NCBI GenBank assembly: GCA_903820035.1
Contig: CAIJFT010000453.1
Coordinates: 1-35,534, forward strand
Origin: an uncultured Opitutia bacterium
GTDB lineage: Bacteria; Verrucomicrobiota; Verrucomicrobiia; Opitutales; Opitutaceae
Direction of reading: 5' to 3'
DNA: 35,534 bases
Below are positions 15,333 through 23,723 of this stretch, one piece after another; position 1 is the stretch's first letter, and the number at the start of each line of letters is the position of its first letter. Position numbers and translations under genes: made by a program. The notes under the pieces are model-generated. The model saw nothing but the letters and a program-made list of their open reading frames with translations, was not told where the DNA came from and ran no database searches.

Positions 15333-16988
15333 ATGAAAACCGCCGCATGGCTGCTGGGTTGCGTCCTTGGTCTCGTCGTCCGCCTCGGGGCGCAGGTGCC
15401 CACGACCTCGGCGGGAGAACCATTCGCCATCGCGACTTTTCACTGCCTCGGACTCTACTGGTCGCCGCCGGACGGTGCGGCGGACAAGGCCGTGCGCGTA
15501 CAATTCCGGCGCGCCGGGGAGACGGCGTGGCAGGAGGGGCTCGCGCTGCGTTACAATCCGATCGCCGAAACCGACGAGGACCTCACGGACTACCGCGGCA
15601 GCCTCGTGAACCTCGCGCCGAACACGACCTACGAGGTGCAGCTAACCCTCGCCGGCACCTCGAACTCGAAGCGGCTCACCGGCACGACGTGGAGCGAACA
15701 ATTTCCGATTGGTGAAACCGTGCAGGTGCGCAACAGCTACCAGCCGCTCACGATCTCCGAATCCGGCACGCCGTGGGCCTATCGCGTGTACGACGGCCGA
15801 GGTATTACGATCGATGTGCGGCACCAGCACGACGCCTGCATCGTGGTGAACGCGTCCTACGTAATCCTCCGGGGTTTCACGTTGCGCGGCGCCGGTGCCC
15901 CGGTCACGGGCAATGCGAAAGCCATCGGGGCCCTCAACATCAAGGGGGGGCGCAATATCGTGATTGAAGACTGCGACATTGCGGACTGGGGCCGTCTTAA
16001 TCCGAAGACGGGCTTCGGCGTCGACATGGATTCGGCGATCTACGCCCGCGACCGGAACCTGCGTCAGTTGGTCATTCAGCGCTGCAAGCTCCACGACCCG
16101 ACGTGCGACGGCAGCAATTGGTCGGAACCGACCTATCCGACGCACTCGATGGGGCCGCAGGCGATCAGTCTCTTCGACACGGCCGGCAACCATGTCATCC
16201 GCTACAACGAGTGCACCTCGGACCTGGAGCACATGTTCAACGACGTGATTGGCGGCGGCAGCAATGGCAGTTTCCGCGGCGCACCGGGGCCGGACTCCGA
16301 CGTCTACGGCAACCTCATCAGCCATGCATGGGACGACGGGCTTGAGATCGAGGGCGGCAACCGCAACACGCGCATTTGGGGTAACTACATTTTCCAAACC
16401 ATGATGGGCATCGCCAATGCCGCGACCTCGATCGGACCGCTTTACCTCTGGGGCAACGTCGTGGCACGCAGCCAGTCCAAGCCGAATGCCGGCGGCGGCT
16501 ACTTCATCAAGATGGGCTTCGCGGGCGGCGAGCAATGGATGACGGGGCACATGTACATTTTCCACAACACCGTGTACCGCGCCGACGACTGGCTGCAGAC
16601 CGGCGGGTTTGGCGGCACGCGCATCGTGAAGCATGCGGTGTCGCGCAACAACATCCTCCACGTGCGTGGCCCCGAGGACTACAGTCACAGCAACAACCCG
16701 GCGAACCGCGACAATTCCTACGATTACGACCTCTACAACGGCCGCGTCCCGCCGGGGTTCGAGTCGCACGGGGTGCGCGGCGAACCGGTGTATATTCCCG
16801 AGGCGGGCTTCGATCCGGTGACCAAGACCGGACGCTTCGAGTTGGCGGCGGGGAGCCCGGGGATCGGAGCGGGGGAGTACATTCCCAATTTCAGCGATGG
16901 GCCGGCGGGCAAGTCGCCGGACATCGGCGCTCATCGCCGCGGTGCGCCGCCCATGCGTTTCGGAGTCGGTGCCGGATCGGCCAAATGA
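15333..16988 (+). CDS. Secreted right-handed parallel beta-helix protein
   Basis: A 551-residue protein; the ATG at 15333 begins a clean signal peptide (MKTAAWLLGCVLGLVVRLGA, cleavage near GAQ). Residues of about 35-110 look like a fibronectin-III-type domain (LVNLAPNTTYEVQLTLAG). The main body, about 150-480, has serial short beta strands typical of pectate-lyase-like right-handed helices: YVILRGFTLRGAG, NIVIEDCDIADWG, LVIQRCKLHD, HVIRYNECTSD, DVYGNLISHAWDDGLEIEGG, TRIWGNYIFQ. The acidic AWDDGLEIEGG loop could bind calcium or be catalytic, but I cannot assign a polysaccharide-lyase family. The C-terminus has the SPGIGAGEY and PDIGAHRRG signatures seen in many such proteins. It probably acts on or binds polysaccharide outside the cell, together with the following propeller protein. 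Confidence 0.85.
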   Translation: MKTAAWLLGCVLGLVVRLGAQVPTTSAGEPFAIATFHCLGLYWSPPDGAADKAVRVQFRRAGETAWQEGLALRYNPIAETDEDLTDYRGSLVNLAPNTTYEVQLTLAGTSNSKRLTGTTWSEQFPIGETVQVRNSYQPLTISESGTPWAYRVYDGRGITIDVRHQHDACIVVNASYVILRGFTLRGAGAPVTGNAKAIGALNIKGGRNIVIEDCDIADWGRLNPKTGFGVDMDSAIYARDRNLRQLVIQRCKLHDPTCDGSNWSEPTYPTHSMGPQAISLFDTAGNHVIRYNECTSDLEHMFNDVIGGGSNGSFRGAPGPDSDVYGNLISHAWDDGLEIEGGNRNTRIWGNYIFQTMMGIANAATSIGPLYLWGNVVARSQSKPNAGGGYFIKMGFAGGEQWMTGHMYIFHNTVYRADDWLQTGGFGGTRIVKHAVSRNNILHVRGPEDYSHSNNPANRDNSYDYDLYNGRVPPGFESHGVRGEPVYIPEAGFDPVTKTGRFELAAGSPGIGAGEYIPNFSDGPAGKSPDIGAHRRGAPPMRFGVGAGSAK

Positions 16989-17099
16989 GGTTGGCGTCGG
17001 ACGCAGAGGGCGGGCGCCTTTGCCGTTGAGTTAGCCACCACCGTCGGCGTGAGTCGCCGTGCGGTCGCCCCGTTGTGCGTCCGCTTCACCCCGTTCGCC

Positions 17100-18236
17100 A
17101 TGACGATTTCCCTCAGCCGCCTCGGCCTCGCCGTCCTTGCCTTAGCCGCCGTCCGTTCCGCTGCCGCCGCCGCTCCGGCCCCAATCCGGGGCGAAGTGAT
17201 CATCGCCCGCACGGCTGCAGCCTGGGAATCCCAACAAGTACAGGAACCCTGCATCCTGCCCAACCCGAGGGATCCGACGCGGCTCATGATGCTCTATTCC
17301 GGTGTGCCGGCCTCCGACCGGAAGTTGTGTTTCATCGGCAAAGCGTGGGCGTTGGCCAGCGATCCATTCACCTGGCATCAGGATGCGGGCAATCCGGTGT
17401 TTGGTCCGCTCAAAGACAGCTGGGATTCCGGCAGCATCCGGCTCGATGCCGTGCTCTACGTGCCGGAAGAGGATTCGTACTATATCTACTATTCGGGGAC
17501 CAAGGCCACGGTGCAGGATCGGATCGGTCTCGCGATTTGCCCGGTGGGTGCGGACGGCTATGCCGCGATCACCGCCGCCGCCATGCGGCGCGTGGGCTCG
17601 CAACCGGTGCTCGCGCCGGAGCCGGCGGCGCCGTTCTGCGAGGAGATGGCGTCGCAGGCTGCGGTGTGGCGCGAGTGGAACACCGGCACGCGGCGTTGGG
17701 ATTGGTTCATGTATTACTCGTATCGCGGAAAAGACGGGACGCTGCCCGGCCTCCGGCTAGCGACTTCGGCCGACGGCAGGACTTGGACGCGGCATTTCAA
17801 CGAGCAGGACCCGCGCGGCATGGGTCAGATCTTCCCCTCGACGCCCGGCGCGTATTACGAGTGGCACCAAGTGATCAAGATCGGCGATACCTACGTGCTC
17901 ACGATTGAGGTCGGCACCGAGCACGGCAAACGCTGGCGACCGGTCGTGGCGGTCAGTAAACATCCGGTCACCGGTTGGCGCCAAATCGACGTCGACACCT
18001 TGCTGCAGACCAAGTGGGAGGGCTTGTACCGCGACGACACGATGTATCACGTGGCGACGCCTGCGTTCTATCAGTTTGGCGGGAAGTGGTACTTGTACGC
18101 GCAGGCTTGTCCGCTGCCGGCGAACCGCAACTACATCGATGGGCACTGGGATCTCTGGGCCGTGGCCTGCGAGCAAATGATCCCGACGTTACCCGGCTTT
18201 GCGGACATTCCGGGGCCCGGTCGGTTCAACCGGTGA
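17100..18236 (+). CDS. Secreted five-bladed beta-propeller, glycosidase-like (GH43/GH32-like fold)
   Basis: A 378-residue protein; the ATG at 17100 starts a signal peptide (MTISLSRLGLAVLALAAVRS, cleavage in the Ala-rich run). The mature chain shows repeated blade signatures of the five-bladed propeller clan: CILPNPRDPTRLMMLYSG, SWDSGSIRLDAVLYVPEEDSYYIYYSG, RRWDWFMYYSYRG, GLRLATSADGRTWTRH, YEWHQVIKIGDTYVLTIEV, TPAFYQFGGKWYLYAQA. Acidic residues in these segments could be catalytic, but the family (GH43, GH32, GH130 or a non-catalytic relative) cannot be fixed by eye. It follows the beta-helix gene by 111 bp on the same strand, so co-expression for glycan processing is plausible. Confidence 0.8.
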   Translation: MTISLSRLGLAVLALAAVRSAAAAAPAPIRGEVIIARTAAAWESQQVQEPCILPNPRDPTRLMMLYSGVPASDRKLCFIGKAWALASDPFTWHQDAGNPVFGPLKDSWDSGSIRLDAVLYVPEEDSYYIYYSGTKATVQDRIGLAICPVGADGYAAITAAAMRRVGSQPVLAPEPAAPFCEEMASQAAVWREWNTGTRRWDWFMYYSYRGKDGTLPGLRLATSADGRTWTRHFNEQDPRGMGQIFPSTPGAYYEWHQVIKIGDTYVLTIEVGTEHGKRWRPVVAVSKHPVTGWRQIDVDTLLQTKWEGLYRDDTMYHVATPAFYQFGGKWYLYAQACPLPANRNYIDGHWDLWAVACEQMIPTLPGFADIPGPGRFNR

Positions 18237-18555
18237 GCCCTCATGGCCGCGACCGCGTTTATCTCAGGGGTTAAGTTCGGGCGGTGATCGGCAACCACGA
18301 GGCGCGATTCTTTTGTGATCGGTTGCCCGGCTTCCGACGACGGGGCGGGCGCACGCATGAACGCGGGCTTCACCGAGGGCCGGTCGCGACTGCCCTTTCC
18401 AGGGCGAATCCCGCAGCTTTTAGCGGTGAGTGAGGTCGGCCCGGCTGATCCCAGCAGGGATCGTCGTTCGGCGAACCCACGCCCGCGGTTGCGCGTAGCC
18501 TGGGACGCGACCGTTTGCCGCTCGCCCACGCGGCCGAAGAATTTATTGGTGCCGC
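18237..18555. other. Intergenic region with a 7-bp inverted repeat, no gene seen
   Basis: No coding sequence with protein-like character is visible in these 319 bp. Inverted arms GGCAACC (18290-18296) and GGTTGCC (18321-18327) lie about 50 bases after the propeller gene stop, and GTGATCGG occurs twice 31 bases apart (18284, 18315). These could form a weak transcript-end hairpin, but there is no T-tract. Confidence 0.4.
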
Positions 18556-18924
18556 ATGCCCAATCCATTCGTTCACGTCGAACTCGCCACGACGCACGTT
18601 CCGCAGGCGAAGGCCTTTTACGCCAAGTTATTTGATTGGAAGCTGACCGACCTACCCATGCCGAGCGCGGCCGGAAAATACACCGCGGTGCAAGTGGGCG
18701 ACGGTCCCGGGGGTGGAATGATGAAGCAGTTGATTCCGGGAGCGGGCTCCGCCTGGATGCCGTACGTTTTCGTGCCCGACATCGACGTTTCGATCAAAAA
18801 GGCGAAGCGGCTTCGGGCCAAGATCAAGAAGGACGTCACGGAAGTGCCCGGCATGGGCTGGCTCGCCATCGTCGAAGATCCCACCGGGGCCCTGATCGGG
18901 CTGTGGGAACCGATGGACGACTGA
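18556..18924 (+). CDS. VOC-superfamily (glyoxalase/bleomycin-resistance-like) protein
   Basis: A 122-residue single-domain protein. The N-terminal FVHVELATTHVPQAKAFYAKLFDWK and the C-terminal VEDPTGALIGLWEP are the classic betaalphabetabetabeta ends of the vicinal oxygen chelate fold, and an E at the C-terminal strand (LWEP) is a usual metal ligand. Members include glyoxalases, dioxygenases and antibiotic-binding proteins; the small size and lack of further motifs prevent assigning a substrate. It is cytoplasmic, with no signal peptide. It appears monocistronic and convergent with pepT. Confidence 0.9.
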   Translation: MPNPFVHVELATTHVPQAKAFYAKLFDWKLTDLPMPSAAGKYTAVQVGDGPGGGMMKQLIPGAGSAWMPYVFVPDIDVSIKKAKRLRAKIKKDVTEVPGMGWLAIVEDPTGALIGLWEPMDD

Positions 18925-18935
18925 ACTGAATGTCG

Positions 18936-18960
18936 CTCTGCGCGTGAGCGCAGGGAGCGT
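18936..18960. repeat. REP-like palindrome copy 1 (TGCGC-GTGA-GCGCA)
   Basis: The core CTGCGCGTGAGCGCAG forms a hairpin with a GTGA loop, 13 bases after the VOC stop and between convergent genes. A near-identical copy in the reverse orientation lies at 24699-24719. It is a likely REP-type element that may also serve as a transcript end; there is no T-tract. Confidence 0.5.
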
Positions 18961-19075
18961 GAACTTCGAAAAGCCGATCAGCCCTGCGTTCCCCCGCGGT
19001 TTTATCGGGACGTTAGGGCGGTTCCGCGATTGCTGGAGCCGTGTTTGAGCCGGAGGCGAAAACGCGGTCACTTCG

Positions 19076-19128
19076 GAGGACCACGTGGGCACTGCGCTCC
19101 AACGCAGCTACCCTATTTCCGGAAACGC
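19076..19128 (+). repeat. 53-bp dispersed repeat, copy 1
   Basis: Begins GAGGACCACG and contains CTGCGCTCCAACGC and CTACCCTATTT, ending GGAAACGC. It matches the reverse complement of 27410-27462 at 45 of 53 positions by hand alignment. It lies between the convergent VOC and pepT genes, ending 8 bases before the pepT stop. Confidence 0.8.
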
Positions 19129-19135
19129 GCTAGGC

Positions 19136-20377
19136 TTACGGACTCCGCTCCTCCCATAACTGCGCGAGTCGGAGGAGGACGTCGACGGCCCGTGCCATGT
19201 CCTGGACTGAAACCCATTCGCGTTGACTATGGACCCCGTGCATCCCGGTAAAAATGTTCGGGGCCGGCAGGCCGCGCGCCGTCAACCGGGAGCCGTCGGT
19301 GCCGCCGCGGATCGGCTGCGTAACCGGGGTAAGTCCGGCGCGGCGCACCGCCTCCAGCGCGTACTCGACCGGTCGCATGTCCTGCTCAAGCCAATACCGC
19401 ATATTGCGGTATTGTTCGGTGAACGTCACGTCGACGCGCGCCCGCGGCTCCGCGGCCCGGATCGCCGACGCTGTTTCCGCGACGATCGCCCGTTTGGCCG
19501 CCAAGCCGTCGAGTTCGAAGTCGCGCAGAATGAGGCGCACGGCGGCCCGTTCGCTGTTGCCGTTGATCTCGTTGGGATGCACGAAGCCGGCGCGATCATC
19601 GGTGCACTCGGGGGATATCTGCGCGGGTAACGTGGCGAGAAAGCGACCCGCCAGACGGAGCGCGTTCACCATGACATCCTTCGCCCAGCCGGGGTGCGTG
19701 GCGACGCCGCGGAATTCCACGAGCGCGGCGTCGGCGGAAAATGTCTCGAAGTTCACCTCGCCGCGCAATTCACCGTCGAGCGTGTAGGCAACGTCCGCGC
19801 CGAGTTGCGCCAAATCGAGGCGATCCACGCCGCGGCCGATCTCCTCGTCGGGGTTGAAGCACAGGCGGATCTTGCCGTGCGGGATCTCCGGATGTTGCAG
19901 CAGGTGGTGCGCGGCCGTCAGGACGATCGCGATCCCGGCCTTGTCGTCGGCGCCGAGCAACGTCGTGCCGCTGGCGGTTACGATGTCGTCACCGATGGCT
20001 TCGCGCAGGTGCGGCGTCGTCTCAACGGTCAGGATCTGGGTCGGGTCGTCGGGCAGCACGATCGGCCGGCCGTCGTAGGCGCGGTGCACAATCGGTTTGG
20101 CCGCACTCGGCAGTTCCATCGCGGTATCGGCGTGCGCAAACCAGGCGACCGTGGGGACTTGCTTGCGGGTGGTGGCGGGGATCGTCGCCAGCACATAGCC
20201 GTGCTCGGTGATCGTGACGTCGCTCGCGCCGATCGCCCGCGCTTCGGCTTCGAGCAACCGGAGCAGATTCCACTGCGCGGGCGTGCTCGGCGTCGACGGC
20301 GAGTGATGGTCGCTGCGCGTGTCGATCTGCACGTAGCGACAAAAACGTTCCAGGAGGGCGGCGGTATCGATTTGCAT
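19136..20377 (-). CDS. pepT: Peptidase T (tripeptide aminopeptidase, M20B)
   Basis: A 413-residue cytoplasmic metallopeptidase of the usual family length. The binuclear zinc site is recognisable: HADT (H82, D84), LGADDKAG (bridging D144), NPDEEIGRG (catalytic E178, ligand E179), a TLDGE aspartate at D201, and a C-terminal MHGVHSQREW histidine. The N-terminal FCRYVQIDTRSD is typical of PepT. The enzyme releases N-terminal residues from tripeptides for amino-acid recycling. It is transcribed toward the VOC gene. The SET-domain gene lies 83 bp upstream on the same strand; there is no obvious functional link. All key residues appear intact. Confidence 0.96.
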   Translation of the reverse strand: MQIDTAALLERFCRYVQIDTRSDHHSPSTPSTPAQWNLLRLLEAEARAIGASDVTITEHGYVLATIPATTRKQVPTVAWFAHADTAMELPSAAKPIVHRAYDGRPIVLPDDPTQILTVETTPHLREAIGDDIVTASGTTLLGADDKAGIAIVLTAAHHLLQHPEIPHGKIRLCFNPDEEIGRGVDRLDLAQLGADVAYTLDGELRGEVNFETFSADAALVEFRGVATHPGWAKDVMVNALRLAGRFLATLPAQISPECTDDRAGFVHPNEINGNSERAAVRLILRDFELDGLAAKRAIVAETASAIRAAEPRARVDVTFTEQYRNMRYWLEQDMRPVEYALEAVRRAGLTPVTQPIRGGTDGSRLTARGLPAPNIFTGMHGVHSQREWVSVQDMARAVDVLLRLAQLWEERSP

Positions 20378-20460
20378 GCCGCGCCGAAGCTATGAAGTCG
20401 CGGCGGTAAGCCGCAACTGCGGTTTGTGCCCCGCACGGATCGCCGTTCGAGCGGGATCGC

Positions 20461-20982
20461 TCAGGGCGCGACCCGCGCCGCCGCCCGGACCGCGCGGGGG
20501 ATGCGGCGGAGCCGCCAACGCTGGGCGCTGCCGACGATAAAGCCGGCGCAGCGCGCGGCCCCGCAGCGGCAGGGATGCAGCCGCCACTCCGTGAAACTGA
20601 AACCGTAGTCAAAGGTGAGTTCCGCGCCGGCGGAGATCTCCCGGCGGGCGACGATCCACACCCGACCACGGACGACTTCAATCCGACAGTTGGGGGCACA
20701 GGAGTGATTGATCAGCCGCGCCACATTGCGCCGCGTCCGTCCATCAAGATCGTGGCGTTGATTCAGGTCGAAAATGTACACGCTGCCATCGCCGCCCCGG
20801 CGGAGGCGCGCAAGGCGCTGCCGTTCCCGCCGCTGTGATTCCGCCTTTGTGATCCGTTCGCCGGTGTATTCAATCACGGGCGTACCATCGGGGATGGTCC
20901 GGCGCGCGTAGACGCCCCGGCCGTGGATCGTCGAGTTTCCATGTTCGACCCAACCCGATGCGAGGGAGCGGATCGCTTTCAT
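20461..20982 (-). CDS. SET-domain protein with post-SET cysteine cluster
   Basis: A 173-residue protein. SET landmarks are in order: HGRGVYARRTIPDG (about 20-33), VIEYTGERIT (36-45), the pseudoknot motif NHSCAPNC (92-99), and ELTFDYGF (121-128) with the catalytic Tyr126. A post-SET CRCG-x3-C segment (C138, C140, C145) could bind zinc together with C95. SET enzymes transfer methyl groups from S-adenosylmethionine to lysines, mostly in eukaryotes; bacterial members occur, including in PVC bacteria. The C-terminal tail is Arg/Ala-rich (about 155-173) and could bind nucleic acid. No signal peptide is seen. It sits upstream of pepT with its own ATG (20980-20982). The substrate is unknown. Confidence 0.93.
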   Translation of the reverse strand: MKAIRSLASGWVEHGNSTIHGRGVYARRTIPDGTPVIEYTGERITKAESQRRERQRLARLRRGGDGSVYIFDLNQRHDLDGRTRRNVARLINHSCAPNCRIEVVRGRVWIVARREISAGAELTFDYGFSFTEWRLHPCRCGAARCAGFIVGSAQRWRLRRIPRAVRAAARVAP

Positions 20983-21134
20983 GAGGGCAGGGCGGTGGTG
21001 GAACTCGGTCTTAGGACGGCCATGGGCGGCGCAGTCGACGTCACGCGTGGACCGGAAGGCAATGCGGATTACGCCGGTCCTTCACCCGGTCGGCCGGACC
21101 GCGACCAAGCCAGCTCGGGAGCGGGCTTCAGCGC

Positions 21135-22778
21135 CTATTTAGCCGCGGCCGGCGGCGTCCAGGTGAGGCGCTGTTTGTCGCGCAAGAGGCGCTCGTGGAG
21201 CTTGGCGGGATCGATTTTTTGCACCGACGTCTTCGCGTCGATCGCCAGCGCCGCCGCCGTCGCCGCGCTCTGGCCGAGGAGCATGAAGACGGGCTCCATG
21301 CGGATACTGCCGAAGGCGATGTGCGACGACGACAACGCCACGGGCACAAGCAGGTTGGCGCACTCGCGCTCGCGCGGAACCAGCGCGCGGTAACTGATCG
21401 GATAGGGCTGGGGCGTCGACTTTTCGACATTGCCCTCGGCCATCACCTTGCCGTCGACGACGACGCGGGAGGTATGGTGCGAGTCCATCGTGTAGCTCGC
21501 GAGGCCGACGCTGTCCTCGGCGACGACTTTTCCCGTACAGTTCTTATCCGTCATCACGTAGTCGGATACCATGCGGCGGCCCTCCCGCACGTAAAGTTCG
21601 TGTGGCCATCCGTCGGTCTCGACGAACTGGTCGCGCGGCAGTCCGAACGTACGCACGCGTTCCTGCAGGTGCTTTGGCACGGCGGGATCGTTCGCGAGAT
21701 ACCACATGTAGCCCTGCTGGTAGGTGACATGCGCCTGAAAGATCCGCTCGCGGGTCGCGTAGTCTCCCTCGGGCCATTCGTTGCTCCCGCCAATGAAGTC
21801 GGTGGACACCGGACCGGCGTTGTTACAGTCGCCCAGATTCAATTTCAACGGACCCTTGCGGTACGTCCAATCCCACTCGAAGTCCGCCGGGGCCGAAGTG
21901 AGAAATCGCTGCAGCAAGGCGTAGTCTTCGCGATTGTAACCGGCGGGTTGGGGGAAGGTCCGGCCGGTCTCGGCGGTGGTGAGCCACATGCGAAAATTAT
22001 AAGCCTGCACCCATTTGTCGCCCGAACCTTCGGCGCGCGGGGCGCTGCCGGAAATGCCGGGCAACAAGCCGCTCTTGGGGTCGCCGGGAGTGCGGTACGG
22101 ATCGACCGGAAAGCGAAACTGATGTTTGTCGGCGAGGTAGTAGCCGTTAAAGGCCTCGCCGTAGGCGGCATTGCCTTCCCGCCCGACTTGGTACGACACG
22201 CCCGCGCCCGCCAGCAGATCGCCCTCGTAGGTGGCGTCGACGAAGACCTGCGCCTCGATGCGGTCGCCGTTTTCAAAGACGAGCGCGCGGATCCGGTTGC
22301 CGTCTTTCTCGACCCGGTCGAGGCGATGCTCAAACCAAACGGGCACGCCGGCCTCGGCGAGCATCGCGCGAAACATGTTCTCGGCATCAGCCGCGCGGAA
22401 GCCGCTCCACCGGCCCATGCGGTTGAGGAACTCTTCGGCGAGGCCGCCGATGGACTCCTTTTTGCCGAGGTCGACCGCGGTCAGTCCGGCCGCCGTAACA
22501 CCGCCGACGTGCCGGCGGAATACCGCCAGCGCGGTCGTCTTCCCGAGTCGTCGGGCCTGGACGGCCGCACCCACGCCGCCGGGCGTGCCGCCATACACGC
22601 AAATGTCGACGCGCAGCGTTTGCGGCTGCGCCGCCCGCGGCACTGGATAGTAATAGTGTAACCCGGGATTGGGCGTGCCGGGCGCGATCACCGCTGGGAG
22701 GGAGGCGGCGTGAAGGGCGGCCGTCGCAGTGAGCAGCGCGCAGAGGCAGGTGCGGAGAGGAATGGAGCGGAGGCGCAT
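21135..22778 (-). CDS. Exported FAD-dependent oxidoreductase (FAD_oxidored type)
   Basis: A 547-residue protein with a signal peptide (hydrophobic core about 9-22, cleavage near LHA-A). A Rossmann dinucleotide-binding motif follows at residues 57-76 (DICVYGGTPGGVGAAVQARR), then HVGGVTAAGLTAVDLGKK and FVDATYEGDLLAGAGV, typical of the FAD_oxidored group found in sugar-degradation loci of PVC and Bacteroidota. The C-terminal ALSSSHIAFGSIRMEPVFMLLGQSAATAAALA is the usual family end with the second FAD contact. Electron acceptor and substrate are unknown. It is probably periplasmic, which for a flavoprotein with a Sec-like signal requires periplasmic FAD supply. Its start is 269 bp from the end of the EF-hand gene. 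Confidence 0.88.
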   Translation of the reverse strand: MRLRSIPLRTCLCALLTATAALHAASLPAVIAPGTPNPGLHYYYPVPRAAQPQTLRVDICVYGGTPGGVGAAVQARRLGKTTALAVFRRHVGGVTAAGLTAVDLGKKESIGGLAEEFLNRMGRWSGFRAADAENMFRAMLAEAGVPVWFEHRLDRVEKDGNRIRALVFENGDRIEAQVFVDATYEGDLLAGAGVSYQVGREGNAAYGEAFNGYYLADKHQFRFPVDPYRTPGDPKSGLLPGISGSAPRAEGSGDKWVQAYNFRMWLTTAETGRTFPQPAGYNREDYALLQRFLTSAPADFEWDWTYRKGPLKLNLGDCNNAGPVSTDFIGGSNEWPEGDYATRERIFQAHVTYQQGYMWYLANDPAVPKHLQERVRTFGLPRDQFVETDGWPHELYVREGRRMVSDYVMTDKNCTGKVVAEDSVGLASYTMDSHHTSRVVVDGKVMAEGNVEKSTPQPYPISYRALVPRERECANLLVPVALSSSHIAFGSIRMEPVFMLLGQSAATAAALAIDAKTSVQKIDPAKLHERLLRDKQRLTWTPPAAAK

Positions 22779-22991
22779 GGGCGAAGCGGAGGGCGTGAGC
22801 GACTGAGGGGAAAGCAGAGAGGGGAGAGGGGGAGACGAAGAGTTAGCGGAGTTGGGCGGGATGCTTCGAGCTTAACCTTGTAGCCCCGGGCGGGCGGGCG
22901 GGCCCTGGGCGCGGGAAAATGACGCGGACCGGTGTCACTACGACGGGCGACGGGCGATTCGGACATCCCTTGCCCCACGGTTCCCGCGCAC

Positions 22992-23022
22992 AAAAAACGG
23001 CGGCCGGAAATCCGGCCGCCGT
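22992..23022 (-). terminator. Strong intrinsic terminator of the EF-hand gene
   Basis: A perfect 12-bp stem (ACGGCGGCCGGA/TCCGGCCGCCGT, 22997-23008 and 23011-23022) with a 2-base centre is followed on the minus strand by six T (22992-22997). It lies 25 bp after the EF-hand stop, so transcription of that gene should end here. Confidence 0.9.
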
Positions 23023-23047
23023 GCAATGGCGCCACACCTGGGGTCGC

Positions 23048-23344
23048 TTAGTTGGCGTCTTTCTTCTTCTTGCCGCCCTTTTTCTCGCTCGCGCCCGCGG
23101 CGAACTCTTCGCGGCTCAACGAGCCGTCCTTGTCCTTGTCGAGCTCGGCGAATTTCGCCTTGGCGGCGGCGTCGTCGACTTTGCCCTTAACGGAGGCGAG
23201 GTACTCCGCCTGGGAGACTTTGCCGTCGCCGTCGGTATCGGCGGCAGCGAAGGGACCTTTCTTCTTGGTGGCGTCCGCGGCGTAGGATGCCAGCGGGAGA
23301 CTGAGGAGAACGGCGGTGGCCGTGATTAGGAATCGTTTTTGCAT
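23048..23344 (-). CDS. Small secreted two-EF-hand protein
   Basis: A 98-residue protein with a signal peptide (MQKRFLITATAVLLSLPLAS, cleavage near YAA-D). It has two canonical 12-residue EF-hand loops: DTDGDGKVSQAE (36-47) and DKDKDGSLSREE (69-80), each with the acidic residues at positions 1, 3, 5 and 12. The C-terminus is Lys/Gly-rich (GGKKKKD). It should bind two calcium ions in the envelope or outside the cell; its partner is unknown. It is monocistronic: a strong terminator follows and a 379-bp gap precedes. No Shine-Dalgarno-like sequence is evident before the ATG (23342-23344). Confidence 0.92.
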   Translation of the reverse strand: MQKRFLITATAVLLSLPLASYAADATKKKGPFAAADTDGDGKVSQAEYLASVKGKVDDAAAKAKFAELDKDKDGSLSREEFAAGASEKKGGKKKKDAN

Positions 23345-23723
23345 AGGTTTTATTGGGACTGACTAACGGCGCTGGGACGAACAACGGGTGGATTTCCGCG
23401 AGAGCGCCAGACAAGCGGAAGCCCACCAAAGGGATGCAGTTTTATAAAAATGAATAACAACGGTGGATTGAGGTGCGGGGACTGGAGGAACGGCCTGCCT
23501 CCGCGGGAAAAGTCGACTGATCCGGAGGGTATGAACTCATCGCGGGTGAAGCTGGGGGAATGGCCGACGACAACATGCGACGGAGTGCCGCGTGTCATCT
23601 CTCTAGAATCCTCGGAACACGGTAACCCATGGCCTGCGCATCGGGGCTCGGTTTCCGGGCTTCGGGGTTGCGCAGCGCGCATTTGACGCCGCGCCTCCGG
23701 CTGGGATTTCCTGCGGCTCCGCT
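23345..23723. other. Divergent intergenic region without a gene
   Basis: These 379 bp separate the EF-hand gene (minus) and the DUF3472 gene (plus) and must hold promoters for both. An A/T-rich patch near 23440-23460 (TTTTATAAAAATGAATAA) stands out against the GC-rich background and is a plausible promoter core. No protein-like coding sequence is seen. Confidence 0.45.

Noticed and set aside
18500-18513. 14-base match CTGGGACGCGACCG to 33321-33334
   Set aside because: A few exact 14-base matches are expected by chance in 35 kb of GC-rich DNA, and flanks do not align well.
21195-22661. 488-codon plus-strand frame over the FAD oxidoreductase
   Set aside because: Opposite a protein with a full Rossmann motif and signal peptide; no supporting features.
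23450-23686. Small plus-strand frame in the EF-hand/DUF3472 gap
   Set aside because: No ribosome-binding site, hydrophobic pattern or family feature; likely part of the control region.
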